From: Bacteroidota bacterium
Lineage (GTDB): Bacteria; Bacteroidota; Bacteroidia; Bacteroidales; UBA1556
Assembly: GCA_003648395.1 (NCBI GenBank)
Contig: QMPB01000009.1
Coordinates: 1-23,822 of the forward strand
DNA: 23,822 nt
Direction: 5' to 3'
The notes below the pieces were generated by a model. It was not told where the DNA came from. It did not search any database and saw only the letters and a list, made by a program, of their open reading frames with translations. Shown here in pieces: positions 7,414 to 14,978 of the stretch; position 1 is the stretch's first letter, and every line of letters begins with the position of its first letter. Position numbers and translations under genes: made by a program.

Positions 7414-9156
7414 TTATGAATTAGTTTCGTTATTTTCAATAGGATTCTCATGAGATTCTTTATCTTTATAAAGAAATCGTTTAATTTTCTTAGTTGGTGT
7501 TTTTACAAATGGTTCTTTTTGCTCAAATATATTTGTCAAACGAGAGAATTTACTTACTTCAATATTTACATTTTTTCTAATATTGCTAAGTAGTTCATTA
7601 ATCTCTTTTTCCATTTCCGAAGCTTTGTCCTTCATCGCCTTGAGATGTTTGTTTAGCTCCTCATAATTTAACTCCACACGAGCAACTACCTTGCCTTTAA
7701 GCTCATATACTAGTGATTCTAAAACCCATTCACTTTTATTTATAGCAGCTTCTATTTCTTCAGGAAAAATATTTTCGCCACTAGGGCCAAGTATCATATT
7801 TTTTATTCGACCCTTAATAAATAGGAAATTATCTTTATCGAAAATACCAGTGTCACCAGTAATAAAACCACCATCTTCGGTAAATACTTCAGCAGTTTTC
7901 TCTTCGTCATTATAATAACCTTGCATCACATTAGGTCCATAAGCTATAATTTCACCTTCCTTAGTTATAGGGTCAATGTTTCTAAGCTTAAGCTCCACGC
8001 CATAAATTGCCGGCCCACAAGATCCAACTCTACACTTATGAGGCAATGTGCCAGCAATAAGGGGAGAAGTTTCGGTTAATCCATAACCAATAGCATAAGG
8101 GAAATCAGCCTCAAATAAAAATCGCTCAACTGTTTCGTCAAGTTTTGCACCACCAATTCCAAAAAAGCGTAATGAACCTCCAAAAGTGCCATAAAGTTTC
8201 TTTCCAGCTATTTTATGCATTAGTTTTCGCATAAAAGGAACATTTTCGTATAAGAACTTCTTTATGGGAGAAGCAGTTAATTCAGGGCGTATTTTTGATT
8301 TATATATTTTTTCAATAATTAAAGGCACAGTAAGCATTATTGTAGGCTTAACCTTCTTTAAGGCTGGTAATAATACAGAAGCTGTTGGTGGCTTATCTAT
8401 GTAACTAATTGAAAAGCCACACATTACAGGCATTATATTTCCTAAGGTAAATTCCAGAGTATGCGACATTGGTAATAATGATAAAGATCTATCATTTTCG
8501 TCAGTAGGAAAAATATTATACGACTGAATTGAATTTGCTATTAAGTTTGCATGTGTAAGCATTACGCCTTTTGATGTGCCTGTAGTGCCGCTAGTATATA
8601 TTATTGAAGCTAAGTCTGTTGATTTTACTTCTGGTAGTTTTAAACCTTCAATTTCATCCTTATTATCTTCGCAAAATTTCTTAAAATCAGCTTCCTTTAT
8701 AACTTCATCTTTTTTATGAATATGGATAGTAAAATCTGATAATAAAATAATTGTTTTACCAATTATAGTACCATCAAGATATAGCTTGCGATAAAGTGTT
8801 GGAGAAACAAACAATACCTTTGTTTCAGAGTGGTGTAGTATATTCTCTACTTCGGTAGCCGAAAAATCAGGTAGAATAGGGACAGCTACTGCTCCAAAGC
8901 TTACAATTGCAAAGTATGATATTAACCAATTAGGACTATTTTCACTCCAAATGGCTACTTTATCTTTAGGCTTAATGCCACTCTTTTGCAAATGGTATGA
9001 AAGCTTATTAACTTTATTAAGAAACTCTTTATAAGTAATAAATTCTTCGCCAACAAATGCTAAAGCTTTATTGTTTGGAGTTTCAGTTGCAGTATCTAAT
9101 AATAGCTTATAAAGATATAAATTGTCGAGTTCTTCTAATTTATAGGGTACTTTCAT
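7414..9156 (-). CDS. AMP-forming long-chain acyl-CoA synthetase (FadD-like)
   Basis: A 580-residue adenylate-forming enzyme that activates a carboxylic acid, probably a long-chain fatty acid, to acyl-AMP and then acyl-CoA. Motifs, numbered from the chosen ATG, are the P-loop IIYTSGTTGTSKG (185-197), the A5 motif YGLTETSP (358-365), TGDTG (433-437), the hinge KGRIKN (448-453) and a C-terminal TPTKKIKR containing the expected catalytic lysine. The open frame extends to a TTG at 9175-9177, but the in-frame ATG at 9154-9156 is preferred because a -7-like box at 9180-9187 would place transcription start close to the TTG. No signal peptide or membrane segment is seen. It is followed 68 bases later by dprA. 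The exact acyl chain length cannot be read from the sequence. Confidence 0.9.
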   Translation of the reverse strand: MKVPYKLEELDNLYLYKLLLDTATETPNNKALAFVGEEFITYKEFLNKVNKLSYHLQKSGIKPKDKVAIWSENSPNWLISYFAIVSFGAVAVPILPDFSATEVENILHHSETKVLFVSPTLYRKLYLDGTIIGKTIILLSDFTIHIHKKDEVIKEADFKKFCEDNKDEIEGLKLPEVKSTDLASIIYTSGTTGTSKGVMLTHANLIANSIQSYNIFPTDENDRSLSLLPMSHTLEFTLGNIMPVMCGFSISYIDKPPTASVLLPALKKVKPTIMLTVPLIIEKIYKSKIRPELTASPIKKFLYENVPFMRKLMHKIAGKKLYGTFGGSLRFFGIGGAKLDETVERFLFEADFPYAIGYGLTETSPLIAGTLPHKCRVGSCGPAIYGVELKLRNIDPITKEGEIIAYGPNVMQGYYNDEEKTAEVFTEDGGFITGDTGIFDKDNFLFIKGRIKNMILGPSGENIFPEEIEAAINKSEWVLESLVYELKGKVVARVELNYEELNKHLKAMKDKASEMEKEINELLSNIRKNVNIEVSKFSRLTNIFEQKEPFVKTPTKKIKRFLYKDKESHENPIENNETNS

Positions 9157-9179
9157 TGTTTTACTGAGTTTGTTCAATG

Positions 9180-9187
9180 CAAATATA
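9180..9187 (-). promoter_or_regulatory. Bacteroidota -7 promoter box TATATTTG for the acyl-CoA synthetase
   Basis: The minus-strand octamer matches TAnnTTTG, the -7 element used by the primary sigma factor of Bacteroidota. It lies 24 bases upstream of the ATG at 9156. No good -33 TTG is visible. The same octamer lies upstream of the FKBP gene and of moxR. Confidence 0.5.
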
Positions 9188-9284
9188 CTATTTTAATATT
9201 TATTATTAAAGAGATTACTGCTTATAAATACTTATTTAACAGTTATTAAAATAGTTCAGTTGTTTTATCTAAATTATTGCAAAC

Positions 9285-9314
9285 AAAAAAGGTCAGTAAA
9301 CTAAATTACTGACC
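9285..9314 (-). terminator. Rho-independent terminator after pyrI
   Basis: GGTCAGTAA (9291-9299) pairs with TTACTGACC (9306-9314) around a 6-base loop. The A-run at 9285-9290 becomes a U tract on the minus strand. It starts about 20 bases after the pyrI stop codon and separates the pyrBI unit from the acyl-CoA synthetase promoter. Confidence 0.85.
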
Positions 9315-9334
9315 TTTATAATAATTAGATGTTT

Positions 9335-9796
9335 TTATAAAAACTCTACATCATCTTTTTTAGTGATTTTCTCACAATAATGACATTTCATTTTCAAGTT
9401 AACTTTATCAGTAACATAAAACTTAGTAGTTATTTGCTGATGATTAGTAATACATTTTGGGTTTATACATTTAGCAAAGCCCTCTACAGTATCAGGAATA
9501 TTAACGCCAGATTTTTTTGTAACATCAAAATCTCTAATTTCAATTAGAGTAGCAGTAGGAGCCACCAAGCTAATCTTGTTAATTTCCACATCTTTAAAGA
9601 AACGATTAGTAACTTTTATAATTCCTTTTTTACCATATTTTTTTGAATCAAGATTTGCTCCAAAATAAATTTGATCTTCAAAATTTTCAAGATTAAGAAT
9701 ACGCATTACTTGCAGTACGTGTCCTGCAGGGATATGATCGATTACAGTTCCATTTTCAAGAGCTGATACTTTAAGTTCTGTTTTTTTATTTTCCAT
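9335..9796 (-). CDS. pyrI: Aspartate carbamoyltransferase regulatory subunit PyrI
   Basis: A 153-residue protein, the usual length for PyrI. The N-terminal allosteric nucleotide-binding domain includes LKVSALENGTVIDHIPAGH (8-26). The C-terminal zinc domain has the four ligands C110, C115, C138 and C141 in the expected Cx4C ... Cx2C spacing. It forms the c6r6 holoenzyme with PyrB and mediates nucleotide feedback, typically CTP/UTP inhibition and ATP activation. It begins 36 bases after the pyrB stop on the same strand and is followed by a strong terminator, so pyrB-pyrI is a two-gene operon. Confidence 0.96.
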   Translation of the reverse strand: MENKKTELKVSALENGTVIDHIPAGHVLQVMRILNLENFEDQIYFGANLDSKKYGKKGIIKVTNRFFKDVEINKISLVAPTATLIEIRDFDVTKKSGVNIPDTVEGFAKCINPKCITNHQQITTKFYVTDKVNLKMKCHYCEKITKKDDVEFL

Positions 9797-9832
9797 AATA
9801 AAATACTTTCTAAAATAAATGAATACAATGGT

Positions 9833-10744
9833 TTATCGTAAACCTAAAATTGTAGCTAATAATGCTTGACGAACAAAGACACCATTCTGTGCTTGTTGAA
9901 AATAGTGTGCCTTCTTATTAGAATCCACATTTTCATCAATTTCGTTAACACGAGGCATTGGGTGAAGTATTCTTAAATTATCACGAGAATTATCGAGCAT
10001 AGAGTTCTCAAGAACGTAAGAGTTCTTTACTCTTTCGTATTCCAGCTGGTCAGCAAAGCGCTCCTGCTGAATACGAGTCATATATAGAATGTCGATATTA
10101 TTAATTACTGCCGAAATATCGGTATATTGTTTATATGAATGGCCATTTGCAACAATAAAATCTTTGATAGAGCGTGGTAATTTTAGCTCTATTGGAGATA
10201 CAAGGTGAAAACGGATATTCTTAAACATACTCATAGCAATTACTAATGAGTGCACCGTGCGACCATATTTTAGGTCACCAACCAAAGCAATATCTAAATT
10301 ATCAAGTCTATTTTGAGTTTGTTTTATTGAATACAAATCCAACAAACACTGAGTAGGGTGTTGATTAGCGCCATCGCCAGCATTTATTACTGGTGTATCA
10401 TTTATTTCGCTAGCAAAACGTGCACTTCCTTCCAAAGGATGACGCATTACAATAAGGTCGGAGTATAATGATACTGTTTCAATAGTATCGCGTAGCGATT
10501 CGCCTTTTTTTACGCTAGAGCTTGATGCATCAGTAAATCCAATTATTCTTCCTCCTAGTTGATTAATTGCACTTTCGAAGCTTAAACGAGTACGCGTTGA
10601 TGGTTCAAAAAATAGACTTGCAATAACATGATTCTTTAGAATTTTTTGACGGGGGTTAGCCTCAAATTCTTCAGCAGTCTTTAAGACTTGCAGTATCTCT
10701 TCTTTGCTATAATCATTAATTGAAATTAGACTTCTATTATTCAT
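9833..10744 (-). CDS. pyrB: Aspartate carbamoyltransferase catalytic subunit PyrB
   Basis: A 303-residue protein matching the standard catalytic chain. It catalyses carbamoyl phosphate plus L-aspartate to N-carbamoyl-L-aspartate plus phosphate, the first committed step of pyrimidine synthesis. The carbamoyl-phosphate motif FFEPSTRTRLSFE is at 45-57, the SSSVKKGES loop at 75-83, MRHPLEG at 100-106, and HPTQCLLDLYS at 129-139. The C-terminal HPMPRVNEID includes the expected leucine-loop proline region. The regulatory chain pyrI follows directly, so this is the regulated class B holoenzyme. A terminator-like hairpin sits only 26 bases upstream of the start codon, suggesting either read-through control or attenuation. 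Confidence 0.97.
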   Translation of the reverse strand: MNNRSLISINDYSKEEILQVLKTAEEFEANPRQKILKNHVIASLFFEPSTRTRLSFESAINQLGGRIIGFTDASSSSVKKGESLRDTIETVSLYSDLIVMRHPLEGSARFASEINDTPVINAGDGANQHPTQCLLDLYSIKQTQNRLDNLDIALVGDLKYGRTVHSLVIAMSMFKNIRFHLVSPIELKLPRSIKDFIVANGHSYKQYTDISAVINNIDILYMTRIQQERFADQLEYERVKNSYVLENSMLDNSRDNLRILHPMPRVNEIDENVDSNKKAHYFQQAQNGVFVRQALLATILGLR

Positions 10745-10770
10745 AATTATTTATTTATTAAAAAATTCAC

Positions 10771-10798
10771 AAAAAAAGAGCTACTAAAAAAGTAGCTC
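10771..10798 (-). terminator. Terminator hairpin between the FKBP gene and pyrB, possible pyrB attenuator
   Basis: GAGCTACT (10778-10785) pairs with AGTAGCTC (10791-10798) around a 5-base loop. On the minus strand the stem is followed by seven U residues (A-run 10771-10777). It ends 26 bases before the pyrB ATG. It may simply terminate the FKBP transcript, but any pyrB promoter has little room between hairpin and start codon, so it may lie within the pyrB leader. Confidence 0.75.
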
Positions 10799-10806
10799 AA
10801 TTGAAA

Positions 10807-10905
10807 TTATAAAAATATATTATTAATACCAAAACTATGTATACTAGCTATTTGCAGTATAATTGAGGATTGTTGTCCCTGAGTAGTGATATTGTATTTA
10901 TTCAT
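10807..10905 (-). CDS. Possible 32-codon leader ORF upstream of the pyrB hairpin
   Basis: An ATG two bases after the FKBP stop codon opens a 32-codon frame (MNKYNITTQGQQ... ending NNIFL). It closes with TAA at 10807-10809, eight bases before the terminator hairpin at 10778-10798. The last codons are U-rich. The position resembles leader peptides of enterobacterial pyrBI attenuators, where translation near a U-rich pause site controls termination. It may equally be a chance frame: no ribosome-binding site is obvious and the candidate -7 box at 10830-10837 would start transcription inside it. Confidence 0.2.
   Translation of the reverse strand: MNKYNITTQGQQSSIILQIASIHSFGINNIFL
10830..10837 (-). 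promoter_or_regulatory. Candidate -7 box TAGTTTTG for pyrB
   Basis: The minus-strand octamer fits TAnnTTTG and lies 86 bases upstream of the pyrB ATG, upstream of the terminator hairpin. If used, the pyrB transcript would contain the hairpin in its leader. No clear -33 TTG is seen at the usual spacing. Confidence 0.3.
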
Positions 10906-10907
10906 AT

Positions 10908-11492
10908 CTATTTGTCTATTGAAAGTAATTCTACATCAAAAACTAAAGCTTGATGAGGTCCTATATCGCCTCCAGCACCTTGTGCTCCATAAGCTAAGTC
11001 AGATGGAATAAATAAACGATATTTACTGCCAGTTTTCATTATCTGAAGTGCTTCAACCCATCCTTTAATAACACCAGTTACAGGAAAGCTCGCTGGCTGA
11101 CCTCTATCTACTGAGCTGTCAAATACTTTTCCATTAGGTAATGTACCATGATAATGTACTGTTACAGTTTTGTCAGCAGTAGGCACATCTCCCTTACCTT
11201 CTTTTATAACTTCGTATTGAAGACCACTATTTGTTATTGTAACTTCATCTCTTTTAGCATTCTCTGATAGAAATTTCTCTCCATCTTCTCTCTTAGCATC
11301 TACAACGTCTGTTTGAATACGTACATATTCATCATTTAGTATTTGATTCAATTCCTCAGGCTTAATTTTAATGTTTTTTTCATATACATCTCTAAGTCCA
11401 TTGGCAAATGATTCAAAGTCTTCAATAGAAAAACCTTGTTGCTTCATGCCTTCGCCAATATTGACACCTAGGCTATAACTTAATTTATTCAT
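10908..11492 (-). CDS. FKBP-type peptidyl-prolyl cis-trans isomerase (FklB/FkpA-like)
   Basis: A 194-residue protein with an N-terminal dimerisation region (about 1-80, starting MNKLSYSLGVNIGEGMKQQG) and a C-terminal FKBP domain (about 86-193). FKBP signatures are VTVHYHGTLPNGKVFDSS, FPVTGVIKGWVEALQIM, and LAYGAQGAGGDIGPHQALVFDVELL. It catalyses prolyl peptide bond isomerisation and acts as a folding chaperone. There is no signal peptide, so unlike FkpA it is probably cytoplasmic, as in FklB (FKBP22). It has its own -7 box at 11518-11525, 112 bases after batE, and is followed by a terminator-like hairpin at 10771-10798, so it is likely a single-gene unit. Confidence 0.93.
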   Translation of the reverse strand: MNKLSYSLGVNIGEGMKQQGFSIEDFESFANGLRDVYEKNIKIKPEELNQILNDEYVRIQTDVVDAKREDGEKFLSENAKRDEVTITNSGLQYEVIKEGKGDVPTADKTVTVHYHGTLPNGKVFDSSVDRGQPASFPVTGVIKGWVEALQIMKTGSKYRLFIPSDLAYGAQGAGGDIGPHQALVFDVELLSIDK

Positions 11493-11517
11493 TTTGTTTG
11501 TTTAAATATTATGGATA

Positions 11518-11525
11518 CAAATATA
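11518..11525 (-). promoter_or_regulatory. Bacteroidota -7 promoter box TATATTTG for the FKBP gene
   Basis: The octamer matches TAnnTTTG on the minus strand and lies 26 bases upstream of the FKBP ATG, within the 111-base gap that follows batE. No convincing -33 element is visible. Confidence 0.5.
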
Positions 11526-11603
11526 CATAAGCATATCTTAAAATCTATCTTTATTTTTCAATAATTATCACTATTAATATTTGCTATTGTTGAAAACTAT
11601 AAT

Positions 11604-12353
11604 CTATATTTCTATAATATTATTAGTCTTTAACCAACCTTCGCTACCACTTGCAATGCGCACCTTTTGCCATTGAGCTGTTTTTTCTAATAAAGTTATT
11701 TTTGTGCCCTGATGCAATATAAATATAGTATTGCTCTTGGTGTCTGGCGCGCTTTTTATATCAATAGTAGGAGTGAAAATAATAGCAGTATTATGTGTTG
11801 TTTTTTGCTTATAACTTTGAAAACCAATTATTCCACTTGTAAAAGTTAGTATAATAAATGCTATTGAAAATGATAGCCACAACCTACGGTTAGTACTACG
11901 CGTATAGAATAATACTATGAATATCAGAAATATAATGAATAAGCTAATATTCACTGTAGTCCATTGTTTTTCGGTTAAACTATTTAGGGTAGTTAAATAA
12001 ATGGTTTTGAGAAAAAAATGAGGAACCTGTTCTATTTTATCAGCAATACGAGTATTTGCTAATTCAATGTTATAAATAATATCAAGATTATTTGGTTCAA
12101 TTTTTTTAGCCTTTTCAAAATACAATATTGCATTAGGTATATCATCTAATTTGAAATATGAATTCCCAATATTATAATAGATATTTGCCGAAGAAACATT
12201 ACTATTTATCAAAGAATCATATAGTTCTATTGCTTGTGTATATTCTCCATTACTGTACAATTCGTTTGCCTGCTGAAAAGTATTCTCTACATTGGCAAAT
12301 AACGAAAATGAAATAATAAAACTAAATAGTAAAGTGCTTAATAATTTTTTCAT
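11604..12353 (-). CDS. batE: BatE, TPR and SH3-domain membrane protein of the Bat complex
   Basis: From the ATG at 12351-12353 the protein has 249 residues; the open frame also contains a TTG one codon upstream, which is less likely. It has a signal peptide (about 1-21), TPR repeats at about 22-108 (NTFQQANELYSNGEYTQAIELYDSL, then YYNIGNSYFKLDDIPNAILYFEKA), two membrane segments at about 132-151 and 160-181, and a C-terminal bacterial SH3-like domain (about 190-249) ending in SEGWLKTNNIIEI. This architecture is that of BatE at the end of Bacteroidota bat operons. The TPR part should face the periplasm. It starts six bases after the batD stop, so translation is probably coupled. Its individual role is unknown. 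Confidence 0.88.
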   Translation of the reverse strand: MKKLLSTLLFSFIISFSLFANVENTFQQANELYSNGEYTQAIELYDSLINSNVSSANIYYNIGNSYFKLDDIPNAILYFEKAKKIEPNNLDIIYNIELANTRIADKIEQVPHFFLKTIYLTTLNSLTEKQWTTVNISLFIIFLIFIVLFYTRSTNRRLWLSFSIAFIILTFTSGIIGFQSYKQKTTHNTAIIFTPTIDIKSAPDTKSNTIFILHQGTKITLLEKTAQWQKVRIASGSEGWLKTNNIIEI

Positions 12354-12359
12354 CAATAT

Positions 12360-14180
12360 CTATTTTAGAGTTTTTTCAATTTTACTAATAACATCAATAG
12401 ATCGTACATAAATATCATTAATGCCTTTTATCTCGCTTTTAGGAGCATATCTAGCGTACTCACATCTATTTATCAATCCATTTATTTCTATAATATAATC
12501 CTCATTTACATTATTCTGCTGAAGTTTTTCTTTCACAATATCCATTGATAATTTGGAAAGATCAATACTAAACTTATCAGCAAGATATCCCCATAATGCC
12601 TTTGATGTTTCTTCGTAAAACAAGTTGTTATTTTCTTCTACCATTGCTTTTTTGGCAACTTTTAGTCGCTTTTTTGCCATCTTAGTTGCTTTCTTATGAC
12701 GCATCAATGATTTATTGCTTAACTTTTTATCCTGCTTCTTAATAAATATTATTAGAAGGATTGCAAGAATAGGGGATATAAGCATTAGTAAAATATGTAA
12801 CCATGAGTTGAACTTATGTTCGCCAAGCTTAGAGGTTTCACCAATAAATAGTTGGATATAGCGAATATCTTTTCCTACATATTTCACCTCATCACGGCTA
12901 ACTGCACTTCCTGAATTTGATATATCGGCATTGCCTTCTCCTCTAAGTACTTTTATATCAATATCATCAGTTATACACTCTTGGTATTTTTCTGTTTTAG
13001 GATTAAAGTATGTAAAGCCAAAACTTGGAATAACAAAATTACCCTCATTGCCTGGTATAATTAGGTATTCGTAATTTTTAGAACCACTAACACCAGCAGT
13101 TGTTCTTTTTATATTTTTAAAAACCTTTGGGTCATAAATCTCAAAATCAGGAGGAAAGTCTATTTTAGGAACTTCCATTAAACCAATATTTCCTTTTCCT
13201 TTAATTTTCACCTTAAAGTTTATAGCGTCATTGGTTTTCAACTCATTCTTATCTACAGAAGCACTAATGCTAAAAGAACCAACTATACCAGTAAAACTAG
13301 AAGGTTTATTGCTAGGTAGTGGCTTAACATTGATTTTAACTTTTGGTGATTTTAGCTTTATTTCTTTATTTTCATAATATCTGATAACATTACCATACAT
13401 CATCTGCTCCATTCTATCGCGAGCACGTCTTTGCTTTATTACCTGAATAACAATATCTAAATCAAAATTTCCAATCTCGAGTTTGCCGCTTTTTTGTGGA
13501 AACAGAATTGATTTTCGTAGTATTACAACATTATAACTCTCACCATTAATTACCTCAGTACCTAATGTCAACTCTCCAATATCGATATTCTCTTTATAAA
13601 AACTTGTAAGTGTAGGCTCTTTAAAATCAGTAATATTTGCAACTTTTTCTTTAGAGTATAGTTTTTGAGTAAGAATAATAGGCTCACCCATATATACATT
13701 TCTATTGCTTACTATAGACTTTATAAATACTTTACCCTCTGCTTTAAAATCTGTATTAGTAATTTCTTTAGGAGCATTATTTGCAGCCTTGCCTTTTGCA
13801 ACAACTACTTTTAGCTCATTGGATTTATAGATTTTATCGTCAATCTCTATTCTCGCAGCTTGTATAATAATAGTACCTTCTTTTTTGGCTTTTAAATAGT
13901 AGGTATATGATTTCATACTACTACGGCTAGTGCGCCCATTTACTATGGACATACTTGTTTGAGAACTTACGCTAGGACCTCCCAATAGTTGAAATCCATT
14001 GAAGTCAGGGCCTTCAAAATCGCCATCTTTATTACAGGTATATGTTACTCTAAACTGTTGCTGCAGTTCAACTCTAGCAGGTGCTTCTCCAGTAAACTTT
14101 ACCTTTTGAGCTAATAGAGTATTGCTACTTATGAGTAGTAGAAAACTGAAACTTAAAATATATTTATATAGTTTTGACAT
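12360..14180 (-). CDS. batD: BatD, periplasmic 'oxygen tolerance' protein with a C-terminal membrane anchor
   Basis: A 606-residue protein with a signal peptide (about 1-24, LLLISSNTLLAQ). Two or more periplasmic immunoglobulin-like, beta-rich domains follow (about 25-430, with EAPARVELQQQFRVTY near the start and IVGSFSISASVDKNELKTNDAINFKVKIKGKGN at 299-331). A single membrane segment lies at about 460-480 and is followed by a basic cytoplasmic tail with helical character (about 481-606). The layout and the GxF-S-A-S-vDk-eLktNDa motif are typical of BatD. It lies between batC (21 bases upstream) and batE (six bases downstream). It probably scaffolds the periplasmic face of the Bat complex. 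Confidence 0.9.
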   Translation of the reverse strand: MSKLYKYILSFSFLLLISSNTLLAQKVKFTGEAPARVELQQQFRVTYTCNKDGDFEGPDFNGFQLLGGPSVSSQTSMSIVNGRTSRSSMKSYTYYLKAKKEGTIIIQAARIEIDDKIYKSNELKVVVAKGKAANNAPKEITNTDFKAEGKVFIKSIVSNRNVYMGEPIILTQKLYSKEKVANITDFKEPTLTSFYKENIDIGELTLGTEVINGESYNVVILRKSILFPQKSGKLEIGNFDLDIVIQVIKQRRARDRMEQMMYGNVIRYYENKEIKLKSPKVKINVKPLPSNKPSSFTGIVGSFSISASVDKNELKTNDAINFKVKIKGKGNIGLMEVPKIDFPPDFEIYDPKVFKNIKRTTAGVSGSKNYEYLIIPGNEGNFVIPSFGFTYFNPKTEKYQECITDDIDIKVLRGEGNADISNSGSAVSRDEVKYVGKDIRYIQLFIGETSKLGEHKFNSWLHILLMLISPILAILLIIFIKKQDKKLSNKSLMRHKKATKMAKKRLKVAKKAMVEENNNLFYEETSKALWGYLADKFSIDLSKLSMDIVKEKLQQNNVNEDYIIEINGLINRCEYARYAPKSEIKGINDIYVRSIDVISKIEKTLK

Positions 14181-14201
14181 AATGATTCTTAATCAATAGT
14201 A

Positions 14202-14975
14202 TTACCAATCTTTTTCTGTTTTACTAACTTTTATACGAGCCTTCTTCTTTTCGAGATTTTCTTTTGTTTCTTTCTCCTTTTCAGCAACAGCACGCAATAA
14301 ACGCTCTGTTTCCTTTTTGTTAATCTTTTGTTTCTCTTCTTTTACTTGCTCTTCTTTGTCTTTATCTCCTTTATCCTTGTCCTCCTCTTTATCCTTGTCC
14401 TTATCTCCTTTATCCTTATCCTTATCTTTGTCCTTGTCCTTGTCCTTATCTCCTTTATCCTTGTCCTTGTCCTTATCTCCTTTATCCTTATCCTTGTCTT
14501 TATTATCTTTTTGCTCTTGTTTGTCCTGTTGATCTTTAGCATTTATAGCATAAAGTAGATTGTATCGTGTATCCTGCATATCTGGTTTTAGGCGTAATGC
14601 ATTTTTATAATCTTCAATTGCTCCTTCTAAATCTTTATTTGCCAATTTTGAGTTTGCCAAATTATGGTAAATGTTGGCTTTCATAGTTTTGTCAGGAGTT
14701 TCTTCTATTAAATCTTCAAAGGCCTCCACTGCCTCTTCGTATCGTTCTTGTTTAAAAAGAGTATTAGCAAGATTATATTTAGCATCAAAATTATCCTTAT
14801 CCTCCAATAATGCTAATTGGTATTTTTCCTCAGATCCAATAAAGTTACTGTCAGAATACTCTGCATTACCACTTCTAATTAGCTTAGTAGCTTTAATGCT
14901 ATTTTGAGCATTAAGAGATGCCAAGCTAATAAATATAGCAAGTGAGAATAGTATAATATGTTTTATATTTTTCAT
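14202..14975 (-). CDS. batC: BatC, TPR protein with a highly charged Lys-Asp repeat tail
   Basis: A 257-residue exported protein with a signal peptide (about 1-23, LAIFISLASLNAQ) and three TPR-like units (about 30-145, including AKYNLANTLFKQERYEEAVEAFEDL and GAIEDYKNALRLKPDMQDTRYNL). A low-complexity segment of alternating Lys and Asp follows (about 157-209). The C-terminal region (about 218-257) is conserved, helical, and ends KDW, the usual end of BatC proteins. Charge repeats in this linker are common in the family, but here they are unusually regular. It starts three bases after the batB stop, implying coupled translation. BatC probably contributes protein-protein contacts in the complex. 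Confidence 0.88.
   Translation of the reverse strand: MKNIKHIILFSLAIFISLASLNAQNSIKATKLIRSGNAEYSDSNFIGSEEKYQLALLEDKDNFDAKYNLANTLFKQERYEEAVEAFEDLIEETPDKTMKANIYHNLANSKLANKDLEGAIEDYKNALRLKPDMQDTRYNLLYAINAKDQQDKQEQKDNKDKDKDKGDKDKDKDKGDKDKDKDKDKDKDKGDKDKDKEEDKDKGDKDKEEQVKEEKQKINKKETERLLRAVAEKEKETKENLEKKKARIKVSKTEKDW
14349..14507. repeat. Hexanucleotide-type repeat encoding the BatC Lys-Asp linker
   Basis: The plus strand reads as repeated TCCTTG/TCCTTA/TCTCCT units, coding for KD and GDKD dipeptides on the minus strand. Because the unit is six bases, gain or loss keeps the frame. Long plus-strand open frames across it are shadows made of Leu/Ser repeats. Confidence 0.85.
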
Positions 14976-14978
14976 TTC

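Noticed and set aside
9157..9177. Upstream TTG start for the acyl-CoA synthetase
   Set aside because: It would lie close to or at the transcription start implied by the -7 box at 9180-9187; the ATG at 9154-9156 gives a normal N-terminus.
14317..14558. Long plus-strand and alternate-frame ORFs of Leu/Ser or Arg/Ile repeats
   Set aside because: They are shadows of the BatC Lys-Asp repeat; the BatC frame has a signal peptide, TPRs and a conserved end.
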